Shown in pieces: positions 1 to 8,269 of a DNA stretch of 13,179 bases (position 1 is its first letter; each line of letters starts with the position of its first letter). The stretch comes from a bacterium (lineage in GTDB: Bacteria; Desulfobacterota_D; UBA1144), in the NCBI GenBank assembly GCA_002697665.2, contig NZXA02000041.1:1-13179 (forward strand), read 5' to 3'. The notes under the pieces are model-generated. The model ran no database searches. It saw only the letters and a program-made list of their open reading frames with translations, and was not told the DNA's origin. The translations under genes were made by a program, and so were the position numbers.

Positions 1-641
1 AAACTGATAATGAAATTTTTGATGACTCTACTGCTATATTAATGGATTTTAGATGTGATCAATCTAATGGCATTCAGTTTATTTATTTGCTGCCTATTAC
101 TAAAAAAATGGCTTTAATTGAACCTACTATTTATTCTTATAGAATTGAAAGTGATGAATTCTATTATAAAAGTATGGAAAAATATTTAAGGGATATATAT
201 AAAGTTAATAAATTTAAAATAATTAGTGAAGAAAAAGGCGCTATCCCTTTAGCCTCTTTCAAAAATGATTATATTCCAAATGTTATAAATTTAGGACTTA
301 AAGGGAATGCAAATAGAATTTCGTCTGGATACACATTTTATTTTATTCAAAAACAAGTTAAAAACCTAAGTAGAAAAGTTAATTTATCTTATAAAATAAA
401 TAATTCTAAAATTCATTCAAAATTAATTAATTTTTTGGATAGAATTTTTATTGATGTTTTAAAATCTAATCCTTCTAAAGCTCCACAAATATTTCAATCT
501 TTTGGAAAGTCTTTTAATGGTGACGATATGGCTTTTTTTATGTCTAGTAAAATAAAAATTATTCCAATATTAAAAATGATATTCAACTTACCAACAAAAA
601 TATTTATTAAATCCTTTATAAGGTGCCTCTTTAATGATTGA
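1..641 (+). CDS. crtY: Lycopene beta-cyclase CrtY, C-terminal part (5' end outside window)
   Basis: Flavin-dependent enzyme that closes both ends of lycopene to give beta-carotene, the substrate of the dioxygenase encoded next. The reading frame is open from the window edge (first full codon at position 3), so the ATG at 42 is internal and about 213 C-terminal codons are visible. Seen: the segment LMDFRCDQ followed by F-Y-LLP and ALIEPT near the left end matches the conserved core of CrtY-type cyclases (LMDFR ... F.Y.LP ... ALIE.T), and RISSGYTF about 90 residues later matches the family's P-S-T/S-G-Y-T/S-F motif. The N-terminal FAD-binding motif must lie upstream. The stop overlaps the blh start by 8 nt, so the two are probably translationally coupled. 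Very AT-rich codon choice. The assignment is from motifs; another cyclase of the same superfamily is the only serious alternative. Confidence 0.86.
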   Translation, partial: TDNEIFDDSTAILMDFRCDQSNGIQFIYLLPITKKMALIEPTIYSYRIESDEFYYKSMEKYLRDIYKVNKFKIISEEKGAIPLASFKNDYIPNVINLGLKGNANRISSGYTFYFIQKQVKNLSRKVNLSYKINNSKIHSKLINFLDRIFIDVLKSNPSKAPQIFQSFGKSFNGDDMAFFMSSKIKIIPILKMIFNLPTKIFIKSFIRCLFND

Positions 642-1434
642 TACTGTTACCTTAGTCTCACTTCTAATGATAATTTTAATTGGACTACCTCATGGTGCTT
701 TAGATGGTGCTGTAAGTATATGCTTAGATATCAAAAATGATTTTTTTAGTAAATTTTATTTTTTTCTCATTTATATTGGATTAGCTATATTTGTTACAAT
801 TCTATGGATTAATTTTCCACAAATCAGTTTAATTTTATTTTTATTAATTAGTATATTTCATTTCGGGCTCGGAGACTTCAATTGGAGCGATAAAAAAGAG
901 AAATATATATTAGGCTTTATTAATGGGGGACTCATTATTTTCGGAATTAGCATTACAAGCCCCACTCAAGTTGATATTATTTTCAAGTCATTATCATTTG
1001 AAACTAATTTTGTATGGTTATTTATAAATATTGGTTCATTAATATTGTTATGTTTTTTACCGTGGCTATTTATAAATTTAGAAAAACTTTCTACAATTGA
1101 TATCCTAAGATTATTTTTGATTATTTTATCAGTTTTATTCCTTCATCCGTTACTAGCTTTTGCTATTTATTTTTGTTTCATACATACAATTAATCATTTT
1201 ATGAGAATTATCCCTTCATTAAAAAAAAGAATTTCAAGATCTAAAATAATAAAATTATTTAGCCTTTTTACTTTCACTAGCTGGGCTATCGGAATCATTA
1301 TATTCAATTTATTCCGAGATAGTTATGGGGATTTAGAGTTAATTTATAGAATTATATTTATTGGCCTTGCCGCATTGACTGTTCCACATATGATTCTAAT
1401 TGATTTTTATTTTAGACCTAAGGAAAAAATATAA
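634..1434 (+). CDS. blh: Beta-carotene 15,15'-dioxygenase, Brp/Blh family (retinal synthesis)
   Basis: Integral membrane non-haem iron enzyme that cleaves beta-carotene symmetrically into two retinal molecules, the chromophore of microbial rhodopsins. The 266-residue product is strongly hydrophobic with roughly seven or eight membrane segments. Histidines expected to bind iron are at H20 (GLPHGALDG), H76 (FHFGLGD), H184 and H188 (HTINH); this spacing matches the four essential histidines known for a marine Blh (21, 78, 188, 192). VPHMILID near residue 251 is a further family hallmark. The ATG at 634 has AAGGTG at 620-625 upstream and overlaps the crtY stop. The crtY-blh order is typical of proteorhodopsin photosystem cassettes, but no rhodopsin gene is in view and it may lie upstream or elsewhere. 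Confidence 0.94.
   Translation: MIDTVTLVSLLMIILIGLPHGALDGAVSICLDIKNDFFSKFYFFLIYIGLAIFVTILWINFPQISLILFLLISIFHFGLGDFNWSDKKEKYILGFINGGLIIFGISITSPTQVDIIFKSLSFETNFVWLFINIGSLILLCFLPWLFINLEKLSTIDILRLFLIILSVLFLHPLLAFAIYFCFIHTINHFMRIIPSLKKRISRSKIIKLFSLFTFTSWAIGIIIFNLFRDSYGDLELIYRIIFIGLAALTVPHMILIDFYFRPKEKI
1420..1424 (+). promoter_or_regulatory. Shine-Dalgarno that decides a TTG start for the 90-aa protein
   Basis: AAGGA lies at the very end of blh, 11 nt before the TTG at 1436. It supports that start over the upstream in-frame TTG at 1400, which would overlap blh by 35 nt and has no comparable site. Confidence 0.55.
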
Positions 1435-1435
1435 G

Positions 1436-1708
1436 TTGAAAATTGATATTAAGAAAATTGATAATGATAATTTTGAAGTTAAAGTTTCAAGTAGAACTTC
1501 CACTTTACATAAAGTAAATCTTAACGATAATATTTATAAAAAAATGACAAATAAAAAGATTAGCAAATTAAAATTGATTGAACTAAGTTTTGAATTTTTA
1601 TTAAAAAGAGAGCCTAACACGTCTATACTGCCCGCTTTTGAATTAAGTATCATTAATAATTATTTCCCAGAATTTGAAAATGAAATTACAATTAAGATTA
1701 AGGAGTGA
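1436..1708 (+). CDS. Conserved small protein of unknown function, 90 aa
   Basis: I do not recognise a function. The product is soluble and lysine-rich, with a predicted beta-rich N-terminal half (I-D-I-K-K ... F-E-V-K-V) and a helical C-terminal half containing ELSFEFLLKREPNTSIL followed by F-E-L-S-I-I-N-N-Y-F-P-E-F. From memory, this last pattern (FLL-REP--SIL--F-LSVI--YFPE-E) recurs in a family of roughly 90-residue uncharacterised proteins in many proteobacteria; this is unverified. No signal peptide, membrane segment, cysteine pair or obvious catalytic motif. The start is TTG, one base after the blh stop, and the stop is 3 nt before purD, so it is inside a tightly packed operon. Whether it serves retinal synthesis, purine synthesis or neither cannot be told from the sequence. 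Confidence 0.8.
   Translation: MKIDIKKIDNDNFEVKVSSRTSTLHKVNLNDNIYKKMTNKKISKLKLIELSFEFLLKREPNTSILPAFELSIINNYFPEFENEITIKIKE
1700..1705 (+). promoter_or_regulatory. Shine-Dalgarno for the TTG start of purD
   Basis: AAGGAG, 6 nt before the TTG at 1712. It fixes a non-ATG start exactly where the conserved PurD N-terminus (MKVLVIGSGGREHA) begins. Confidence 0.75.
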
Positions 1709-1711
1709 ATT

Positions 1712-2992
1712 TTGAAAGTTTTAGTAATTGGCTCTGGGGGAAGAGAGCATGCGATTTGTTGGGGGATATCCAATAATAAAAAAATAGATAAAATCTATTG
1801 TGCACCAGGTAATGCAGGTATCTCTAATATTGCAGAAATCGTTAACATTAAAACTGATAATCTTGAAGGACTAGTTAATTTTGCAAAAAAAGAAAATATT
1901 GATTTCACAATTGTAGGACCAGAGCAACCATTATCACTGGGAATAGTTGATCTATTTCGTGAAAATAATTTGTTAGTATTTGGACCCTCTAAATATTCGT
2001 CTCAGCTTGAATCAAGTAAAGAGTTTTCTAAATTATTTATGAAAAGAAATAATATCCCAACTGCTTCATTTGAATCATTTACTAACTACGAGAACGCAAG
2101 AAGTTATTTAGAGAATTCTCCAATTCCAATAGTTATTAAAGCCGATGGATTAGCATCAGGTAAAGGTGTTAAGGTCTGTTTTTCAAAAGATGAAGCCTTT
2201 TCTTTTTTGAAAGAAGTTATGCAAGATAAAGTTTTTTCAACTTCCGGAGATAAAGTTGTTATTGAGAGTTTTCTAAAAGGTGAAGAGGCATCTTTTTTTG
2301 TTTTTTCCGATGGTAAAAATATATTGACTTTGGATTCGTCTCAAGATCATAAAAGACTTCTGGATGGAGATAAGGGACCTAATACAGGTGGGATGGGTGC
2401 GTATTCTCCTGCGCCAATAATAGATGAAATTACCAGACAGAATATTTTAAATGAAATTGTACACCCAGTTTTTGAAGGATTTAAAAAAGAAGATTTTGAA
2501 TATACTGGAATTTTATATATTGGTTTAATGATAGATGATAAAAAACCCAGTGTTGTAGAATTCAATTGTAGATTTGGTGATCCTGAAACTCAACCATTAC
2601 TCTTTAGAATTAATTCCGATATCTTTGACCTTTTTTATTTTACAGCATTAAAGAAGATTAGTGATTATAAATTAGAGTGGAAAAGCAAAACAGCTGTTTC
2701 TGTGGTGCTGGCATCAAAAGGATATCCTGCTAGCCCAATAACAGGAGATGAAATAAAAAATCTTAAAGAAATTGATCTCTCGAGTGATGAATTTATCTTT
2801 CATGCAGGAACAAAGTTGGATGGAAATAAAATTATTATATCAGGAGGCAGAGTTTTAAATGTTACTGCTCTGGGAGATACACTAGAAGAGGCAATAGATA
2901 AGTCATATGAATGCATAAATAAGATTGAAACTAAAAACTTACAGTACAGAAATGACATTGGAGTTAAAGGCCTTTTAAAAAAAGCTAAATAG
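1712..2992 (+). CDS. purD: Phosphoribosylamine--glycine ligase (GAR synthetase)
   Basis: Catalyses ATP-dependent joining of 5-phosphoribosylamine and glycine to give glycinamide ribonucleotide, the second step of de novo purine synthesis, in the cytosol. The 426-residue length is normal. Seen in order: N-terminal VIGSGGREHA, GPEQPL, the ATP-grasp core with IKADGLASGKGV and GEEASF, the signature DHKRLLDGDKGPNTGGMGAYSP, and metal-binding VEFNCRFGDPETQ. The start is TTG, preceded by AAGGAG. The gene stands apart from other pur genes, 3 nt behind the small unknown gene and 53 nt before rpsL, so it is probably read from a promoter upstream of or within the carotenoid genes. No hairpin terminator is visible after it, so read-through into the ribosomal genes is possible. 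Confidence 0.97.
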   Translation: MKVLVIGSGGREHAICWGISNNKKIDKIYCAPGNAGISNIAEIVNIKTDNLEGLVNFAKKENIDFTIVGPEQPLSLGIVDLFRENNLLVFGPSKYSSQLESSKEFSKLFMKRNNIPTASFESFTNYENARSYLENSPIPIVIKADGLASGKGVKVCFSKDEAFSFLKEVMQDKVFSTSGDKVVIESFLKGEEASFFVFSDGKNILTLDSSQDHKRLLDGDKGPNTGGMGAYSPAPIIDEITRQNILNEIVHPVFEGFKKEDFEYTGILYIGLMIDDKKPSVVEFNCRFGDPETQPLLFRINSDIFDLFYFTALKKISDYKLEWKSKTAVSVVLASKGYPASPITGDEIKNLKEIDLSSDEFIFHAGTKLDGNKIIISGGRVLNVTALGDTLEEAIDKSYECINKIETKNLQYRNDIGVKGLLKKAK

Positions 2993-2993
2993 C

Positions 2994-3021
2994 TTGACAT
3001 AGATTAAAAGTGTGGCATATT
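2994..3021 (+). promoter_or_regulatory. Predicted sigma-70 promoter of the str-S10 superoperon
   Basis: A perfect -35 box TTGACA (2994-2999), a 16-nt spacer, and -10 box CATATT (3016-3021; 4/6) preceded by TG at 3013-3014 in the extended -10 position. It lies in the longest non-coding interval of the window (2993-3045). Predicted transcription start is near 3027, giving a leader of about 20 nt with TGAGG (3036-3040) just ahead of the rpsL ATG. Such a leader has little room for a structured regulator. Prediction only. Confidence 0.7.
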
Positions 3022-3045
3022 TCAAGCATTAAATATGAGGTTTTT

Positions 3046-3423
3046 ATGCCAACAATAAGTCAATTAATAAAGAATCCGCGCTCTGTTGAGAAGAAAAAGA
3101 GTAAGTCTAGAGCTATGGAAAAGAATCCACAAAAAAGAGGAGTTTGCACTCGTGTTTATACAACTACTCCCAAAAAACCTAACTCTGCTCTAAGGAAAGT
3201 TGCTAGAATTAGACTTACAAACGGTTTTGAGGTTACAGGATATATTCCTGGCGAAGGACACAAACTTCAAGAGCATTCAGTTGTTTTAATAAGAGGTGGA
3301 AGGGTCAAAGACTTGCCAGGGGTAAGATACCACATAGTTAGGGGGTCCCTCGACACCGCCGGTGTAGACGGACGTAAACAATCAAGATCTAAATATGGTA
3401 CAAAGAGGCCTAAGGCTAGTTAG
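3046..3423 (+). CDS. rpsL: 30S ribosomal protein S12
   Basis: Component of the decoding centre of the small subunit. The 125-residue protein begins MPTISQLI, the family N-terminus, so the ATG at 3046 is chosen over an in-frame GTG at 3010 that falls inside the promoter. TGAGG lies 5 nt ahead. Conserved [25 protein letters not shown] and [13 protein letters not shown] are intact. K43 and K88 are the streptomycin-sensitive wild-type residues, and D89 is the aspartate methylthiolated by RimO in many bacteria. It is the first gene of the superoperon; rpoC, the usual upstream neighbour in many bacteria, is absent here. Confidence 0.98.
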   Translation: MPTISQLIKNPRSVEKKKSKSRAMEKNPQKRGVCTRVYTTTPKKPNSALRKVARIRLTNGFEVTGYIPGEGHKLQEHSVVLIRGGRVKDLPGVRYHIVRGSLDTAGVDGRKQSRSKYGTKRPKAS

Positions 3424-3897
<474 letters not shown>

Positions 3898-3906
3898 ATT
3901 GGTAAT

Positions 3907-5976
3907 ATGGACGATTTAAATAAAGTTAGAAATATAGGTATTGTTGCCCACATTGATGCTGGTAAAACCACAACCACTGAGAGAATTCTTTTTTATACTG
4001 GAAAAAGCTATAAAATTGGTGAGGTTCATGACGGCGCTGCTACAATGGATTGGATGGAGCAAGAAAGAGAGCGTGGAATAACCATAACATCAGCTACAAC
4101 TGCTTGTAGTTGGAACAATCATGATATTAATATTATTGACACTCCTGGTCACGTGGATTTTACAATTGAAGTGGAAAGATCACTTAAAGTTTTAGATGGA
4201 GCTTGTGTTGTTTTTGATAGTGTGGGCGGTGTTGAACCACAATCTGAAACAGTATGGAGGCAAGCCGATAGGTATAAGGTCCCAAGAATGTGTTTTGTAA
4301 ATAAAATGGATAGGACCGGAGCTAATTTTCAAAGGACTGTTGATCAAATAAAATCAAGACTTGGCTCAAATCCAGTAAGACTACATATTCCATATTTTAA
4401 AAGTGATGTTTTTGAAGGCATAGTTGATTTAATTGAAATGAAATTGGCCGTTTGGGATGGGGAATCACTTGGTGCAAAGTTTGAATTAAAAGATATTCCT
4501 GAAGATATTTTAGATGAAGCCAATGCTGCTAGAGATAACATGCTAGAATTATTATCTGACAATAATGAATCCATAATGGAAGATTATTTAGAAGGAAAAG
4601 AAATATCTCGAGACACAATTATAGATGCTGTAAGAGTTCAAACAATTGATTTGAATATTGTTCCAGTCTTATGCGGATCAGCTTTTAAAAATAAAGGCGT
4701 CCAGCTATTGTTAGATGCAGTTGTTAGATATCTTCCGTCACCTTTAGATATTCCTCCTGTGTCTGGCGTATCTCCTGATAACGAAGAAGAGGTAATGAAT
4801 AGGAAAGCTGATGATAAAGAACCTTTATCAGCACTTGCTTTTAAAATTATGACCGATCCTTTTGTAGGTACTATCACTTATATAAGGGTATATTCAGGTG
4901 TATTAAATTCTGGTACGCAAGTTTATAACCCATTAAAAAATTCTTCTGAGAGAGTGGGAAGGCTGCTAAAAATGCATGCCGATAAAAGAGAGGAAATTAC
5001 AGCTGTAGGTGCAGGCGATATTGCAGCAGCAGTAGGTTTAAAAGACACATATACTGGCGAAACCCTATGTGATAAAAATAATCCAATTATATTAGAAAGT
5101 TTAAATTTTCCTGATCCTGTAATTTCTGTTGCCATTGAGCCTGAGACTAAGGCAGACCAAGAAAAGCTTGGTATGGCATTAAATAAGTTATCAATAGAGG
5201 ATCCGTCTTTCAAAGTTAAGGTTGATCATGAAACAAACCAAACAATTATTTCCGGAATGGGAGAGCTTCACTTAGAAATAATTGTGGATAGATTAAAAAG
5301 AGAATTTAATGTTGAAGCAAAAGTTGGTGCACCACAGGTTGCCTATAGAGAAACTATTAGAGGTTCAAGCGAGGCAGAGCAAAAGTATATTAAACAAACT
5401 GGTGGTAAAGGTCAGTATGGACATGTAAAAATTAGGATAGAGCCAATGGATACTGGTGGGGGATTTGAATTCGTAAATGAGATTAAGGGTGGAGCAATTC
5501 CAAGAGAATTTATACCAGCTGTTGAAAAAGGAATTCAAGAGGCAATGTCTTCTGGAGTTGTTGCAGGATATGAAGTTGTTGATGTTAAAGTTACCCTCTA
5601 CGATGGTTCATTTCATGATGTTGATTCTTCAGAAATGGCCTTTAAGATTGCAGGTTCTTTAGCATTTAAAGATGCTGTAAAAAAAGCAGGCGCTGTTGTT
5701 TTAGAGCCAATGATGAAAGTCGAAGTTGTTTGTCCTGAAGATTTTATGGGTACAGTAATTGGTGATTTGAGTTCAAGAAGAGGTAAGGTTCAAGGAACAG
5801 AATTAAGAGGAGAATTACAAGGTGTACAGTGTGAAGTTCCTTTGTCAGAAATGTTTGGATATGCTACTGATGTTAGGTCCTTGACAGAAGGTCGTGCAAC
5901 ATTTACAATGGAGTTTTCAACTTATGCTGATGTTCCAGCTAACATATATGAACAGTTGAAATTAAAAGAAGCGTAA
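3907..5976 (+). CDS. fusA: Translation elongation factor G
   Basis: GTPase that drives translocation of tRNA and mRNA and, with ribosome recycling factor, splits post-termination ribosomes. The 689 residues are slightly fewer than E. coli EF-G (704). GTP-binding motifs are intact: AHIDAGKT (14-21), RGIT (57-60), DTPGH (78-82), NKMD (132-135). Domain III has [10 protein letters not shown], and the domain IV tip carries H570 in GSFHDVDS, equivalent to the histidine required for translocation. It starts 9 nt after rpsG with only a weak ribosome binding site. The last 100 nt also contain a strong promoter-like sequence (5881-5909) ahead of tuf. No sign of a second, specialised EF-G is visible. 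Confidence 0.98.
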   Translation: MDDLNKVRNIGIVAHIDAGKTTTTERILFYTGKSYKIGEVHDGAATMDWMEQERERGITITSATTACSWNNHDINIIDTPGHVDFTIEVERSLKVLDGACVVFDSVGGVEPQSETVWRQADRYKVPRMCFVNKMDRTGANFQRTVDQIKSRLGSNPVRLHIPYFKSDVFEGIVDLIEMKLAVWDGESLGAKFELKDIPEDILDEANAARDNMLELLSDNNESIMEDYLEGKEISRDTIIDAVRVQTIDLNIVPVLCGSAFKNKGVQLLLDAVVRYLPSPLDIPPVSGVSPDNEEEVMNRKADDKEPLSALAFKIMTDPFVGTITYIRVYSGVLNSGTQVYNPLKNSSERVGRLLKMHADKREEITAVGAGDIAAAVGLKDTYTGETLCDKNNPIILESLNFPDPVISVAIEPETKADQEKLGMALNKLSIEDPSFKVKVDHETNQTIISGMGELHLEIIVDRLKREFNVEAKVGAPQVAYRETIRGSSEAEQKYIKQTGGKGQYGHVKIRIEPMDTGGGFEFVNEIKGGAIPREFIPAVEKGIQEAMSSGVVAGYEVVDVKVTLYDGSFHDVDSSEMAFKIAGSLAFKDAVKKAGAVVLEPMMKVEVVCPEDFMGTVIGDLSSRRGKVQGTELRGELQGVQCEVPLSEMFGYATDVRSLTEGRATFTMEFSTYADVPANIYEQLKLKEA
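5881..5909 (+). promoter_or_regulatory. Predicted internal promoter for tuf within fusA
   Basis: TTGACA (5881-5886), an exact 17-nt spacer, then TACAAT (5904-5909): 11 of 12 bases match the sigma-70 consensus. It overlaps the conserved EF-G codons for [10 protein letters not shown], so part of the match is forced by the protein, but TTG, ACA, ACA and similar codons are only some of the available choices. Predicted start near 5916 leaves a leader of about 88 nt before tuf. Secondary tuf promoters inside fusA are known in E. coli. Not tested here. Confidence 0.65.
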
Positions 5977-5988
5977 TTTTTGTTTTAT

Positions 5989-5995
5989 AGGAGGG
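5989..5995 (+). promoter_or_regulatory. Very strong Shine-Dalgarno of tuf
   Basis: AGGAGGG, 8 nt before the tuf ATG, is the longest anti-16S match in the window; other genes mostly have AAGGA or GAGG. It fits the very high EF-Tu requirement. Confidence 0.85.
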
Positions 5996-6003
5996 ACATT
6001 TAA

Positions 6004-7200
6004 ATGTCTAAAGAAAAATTTGAGAGGAATAAGCCACATTGTAATATAGGAACTATTGGCCATGTTGATCATGGTAAAACTACACTTACAGCTGCTATTA
6101 CTATGACTTTATCGAAAGCTGGTGGTGGAGAGTCTATGTCTTATGAAGACATTGATAATGCTCCTGAAGAGAAAGAAAGAGGTATTACTATTAATACGGC
6201 TCATGTTGAATATGAAACAGAAAAACGTCATTATGCTCATGTAGATTGCCCTGGACACGCAGATTATGTAAAAAATATGATTACAGGCGCTGCTCAGATG
6301 GATGGTGCGATTTTAGTTGTTAGTGCTACTGATGGACCAATGCCACAGACAAGAGAACATATCCTCCTTGCCAGACAAGTTGGTGTACCGAGACTAGTTA
6401 TTTTTTTAAACAAAGTTGACCAATTGGGTGGTGATAAGGAACTTGTAGAATTAGTTGAATTAGAAGTTAGAGAATTATTAAATGAATATGGATTTGAAGG
6501 AGATGATACTCCCATAGTATCCGGTTCCGCCCTTGCTGCCGTTGAAGGTAGTGATGCTGAAACAGGCGAAAAAGCTATACTTGAACTTATGACACAAGTT
6601 GATGAGTGGATACCTCAGCCAACACGTGATGTTGATAAACCTTTCTCTTTAGCTATTGAAGATGTTTTTTCCATATCAGGTAGAGGTACTGTTGTAACTG
6701 GAAGAGTTGAACAAGGAAAACTAAATGTAGGAGATAAAATCGAAATTGTAGGAATTAAGGATACTATTGAAACTACAGCTACTGGAATTGAAATGTTCAG
6801 AAAACTTTTGGATTATGCTGAAGCTGGAGATAATGTAGGTGTTCTTCTGAGAGGTATAGAGAAAGACCAGGTTGAAAGAGGCCAAGTTTTATGTGCTCCA
6901 GGATCAATTAAACCGCATCAGAAATTTGAGGCTGAAGTATACGTCCTGAAGAAAGAAGAAGGTGGGAGACATACCCCATTTTTTAAAGGATATCGACCAC
7001 AATTTTATTTTAGAACAACTGATGTTACTGGATCTATTGAATTAGGTGAGAATGTGGAAATGGTAATGCCAGGAGATAATACTAAAATGAATGTGGATTT
7101 AATTTGCCCAGTTGCTATGGCAGATGGATTGAAATTTTCAATTCGCGAAGGGGGAAGAACAGTAGGAGCTGGTGTTATCAGTAAAATAACAGAAAAGTAA
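6004..7200 (+). CDS. tuf: Translation elongation factor Tu
   Basis: GTPase that delivers aminoacyl-tRNA to the ribosomal A site. The 398-residue length is normal. Seen: GHVDHGKT (19-26), RGITI (59-63), DCPGH (81-85, with catalytic H85), NKVD (136-139) and SALAA, followed by domain II ([13 protein letters not shown]) and domain III ([24 protein letters not shown], ending in [12 protein letters not shown]). The gap after fusA is 27 nt and holds a strong Shine-Dalgarno sequence. The gene is probably read from the superoperon promoter and the internal fusA promoter. Only one copy is in view; a second tuf elsewhere cannot be excluded. N-terminal [11 protein letters not shown] is of proteobacterial type. 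Confidence 0.99.
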   Translation: MSKEKFERNKPHCNIGTIGHVDHGKTTLTAAITMTLSKAGGGESMSYEDIDNAPEEKERGITINTAHVEYETEKRHYAHVDCPGHADYVKNMITGAAQMDGAILVVSATDGPMPQTREHILLARQVGVPRLVIFLNKVDQLGGDKELVELVELEVRELLNEYGFEGDDTPIVSGSALAAVEGSDAETGEKAILELMTQVDEWIPQPTRDVDKPFSLAIEDVFSISGRGTVVTGRVEQGKLNVGDKIEIVGIKDTIETTATGIEMFRKLLDYAEAGDNVGVLLRGIEKDQVERGQVLCAPGSIKPHQKFEAEVYVLKKEEGGRHTPFFKGYRPQFYFRTTDVTGSIELGENVEMVMPGDNTKMNVDLICPVAMADGLKFSIREGGRTVGAGVISKITEK

Positions 7201-7207
7201 AAATATT

Positions 7208-7528
7208 ATGGAAACCGCGCCAAAAGTAAGAATAAAGCTTAAATCGTTTGATCATAAGCTTTTAGACAAGTCAACTTTTGATATTGTTGATACGGTCAAG
7301 AGAACCGGAGCTAAGGTTGCAGGTCCTATTCCGTTACCGACGGACATTTCTAGAACATGTGTACTTAGAGCACCTCACGTTTATAAGGACTCTAGAGAGC
7401 ACTTTGAAATGAGGACCCACAAGCGCCTTGTTGATATTCTTGAACCAACTCAACAAACAATTGATTCGTTGATGAAGCTAGACCTTGCATCTGGTGTTGA
7501 AGTCGAGATTAAACTACAAGGTGTATAA
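7208..7528 (+). CDS. rpsJ: 30S ribosomal protein S10 (NusE)
   Basis: Small-subunit head protein and, as NusE, a partner of NusB and NusG in transcription antitermination. At 106 residues it is about the usual size. Seen: [18 protein letters not shown] N-terminus, [32 protein letters not shown] and [16 protein letters not shown]. It starts 7 nt after tuf. No real Shine-Dalgarno sequence precedes the ATG (AAAAGTAAAAATATT), so translation may depend on ribosomes finishing tuf. In E. coli a long leader before rpsJ binds L4 to shut off the S10 operon; there is no space for it here. Confidence 0.98.
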   Translation: METAPKVRIKLKSFDHKLLDKSTFDIVDTVKRTGAKVAGPIPLPTDISRTCVLRAPHVYKDSREHFEMRTHKRLVDILEPTQQTIDSLMKLDLASGVEVEIKLQGV

Positions 7529-8269
7529 ATGTCAGAAGATAAAACAGAAGAAATAGCTGAAGATGTAAAGTCCGATAATTTAACAGAAACAGATGAGCCT
7601 GAAGTTAATAATCATCCTTCTATTAAGCTCAGTGGTTTAATGGGGACAAAGCTTGGTATGACACATTCTTTAATGGATGATGGAAGAGTAGTTCCTACAA
7701 CTTTAGTCCAACTTGGACCCTGTTATGCACTGGAAAAAAGTCTTAAAACTAAAAAAACTTCTTTAAAAATTGGATTTCAGGATGTCAAACCTACATCTTT
7801 AAATAAGCCTAAACTTTTATATTTTTCAAAATTAAAGGTTAAGCCAGTTAAGTATGTAAAGGAATTTGATCTTTTAGAAGATACGGAGATCAAGCCTGGC
7901 ACAGAAATAAAAGCTGATATCTTTAAAGAAGGAGATATAGCTGATGTTACTGCAAATTCTAAAGGTAAAGGTTTTTCAGGCGTTATAAAACGTCATAATT
8001 TTGCTGGACTGAGACATACTCATGGTACTCCTCAAAATCAAAGATCAGGAGGATCCATTGGTGCATGTGCGTATCCTGGTAGAGTATGGAAAGGTCAAAA
8101 AATGGCTGGAAGATATGGTGGAAAAAAATCTACAATTCAAGGTTTAGAAGTAATCAAAGTTGATATTGAAAAAAATCTTATATTTATCAAAGGATCAATT
8201 CCCGGCTCAAATGGATCTTTAGTATTTGTAAATCATACAAGGAAAGGAAATGGATTTAGAAATAATTAA
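7529..8269 (+). CDS. rplC: 50S ribosomal protein L3 with acidic N-terminal extension
   Basis: Early-assembling 23S rRNA binder that reaches the peptidyl transferase region. The protein has 246 residues against about 209 in E. coli. The L3 fold begins near residue 32 (IKLSGLMGTKLGMT, like IGLVGKKVGMT). Before it lie about 30 residues with 11 Asp/Glu and only 2 Lys, odd for a ribosomal protein. The ATG at 7529 directly abuts the rpsJ stop and no ATG, GTG or TTG is in frame near residue 32; an ATG at residue 38 would remove part of the first strand, so the extension is probably translated. The loop normally bearing the Gln methylated by PrmB (GQNQTPG in E. coli) reads GACAYPG at 178-184. Confidence 0.96.
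   Translation: MSEDKTEEIAEDVKSDNLTETDEPEVNNHPSIKLSGLMGTKLGMTHSLMDDGRVVPTTLVQLGPCYALEKSLKTKKTSLKIGFQDVKPTSLNKPKLLYFSKLKVKPVKYVKEFDLLEDTEIKPGTEIKADIFKEGDIADVTANSKGKGFSGVIKRHNFAGLRHTHGTPQNQRSGGSIGACAYPGRVWKGQKMAGRYGGKKSTIQGLEVIKVDIEKNLIFIKGSIPGSNGSLVFVNHTRKGNGFRNN

Noticed and set aside
1400-1435. Upstream TTG start for the 90-aa protein
   Set aside because: It would overlap blh by 35 nt and lacks a ribosome binding site; the TTG at 1436 is preceded by AAGGA.
2982-2995. Small inverted repeat AAGCT-AAAT-AGCTT at the purD stop
   Set aside because: Only 5 AT-rich base pairs and no following T tract; it overlaps the predicted -35 box. Not a credible terminator.
3010-3045. GTG start extending S12 by 12 residues
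   Set aside because: It lies inside the predicted promoter, and the family N-terminus MPTI begins at the ATG 3046, which has TGAGG ahead.
4923-5213. Antisense reading frame of 96 codons within fusA, with several similar ones in purD, fusA, tuf and rplE
   Set aside because: Shadows of highly conserved sense genes; their translations show no recognisable motif and they lack ribosome binding sites in context.
7128-7142. Perfect 7+1+7 palindrome ATTGAAA-T-TTTCAAT near the tuf end
   Set aside because: It lies in codons for the conserved [10 protein letters not shown] segment and is AT-only apart from one pair per arm; chance in AT-rich coding DNA is likely.
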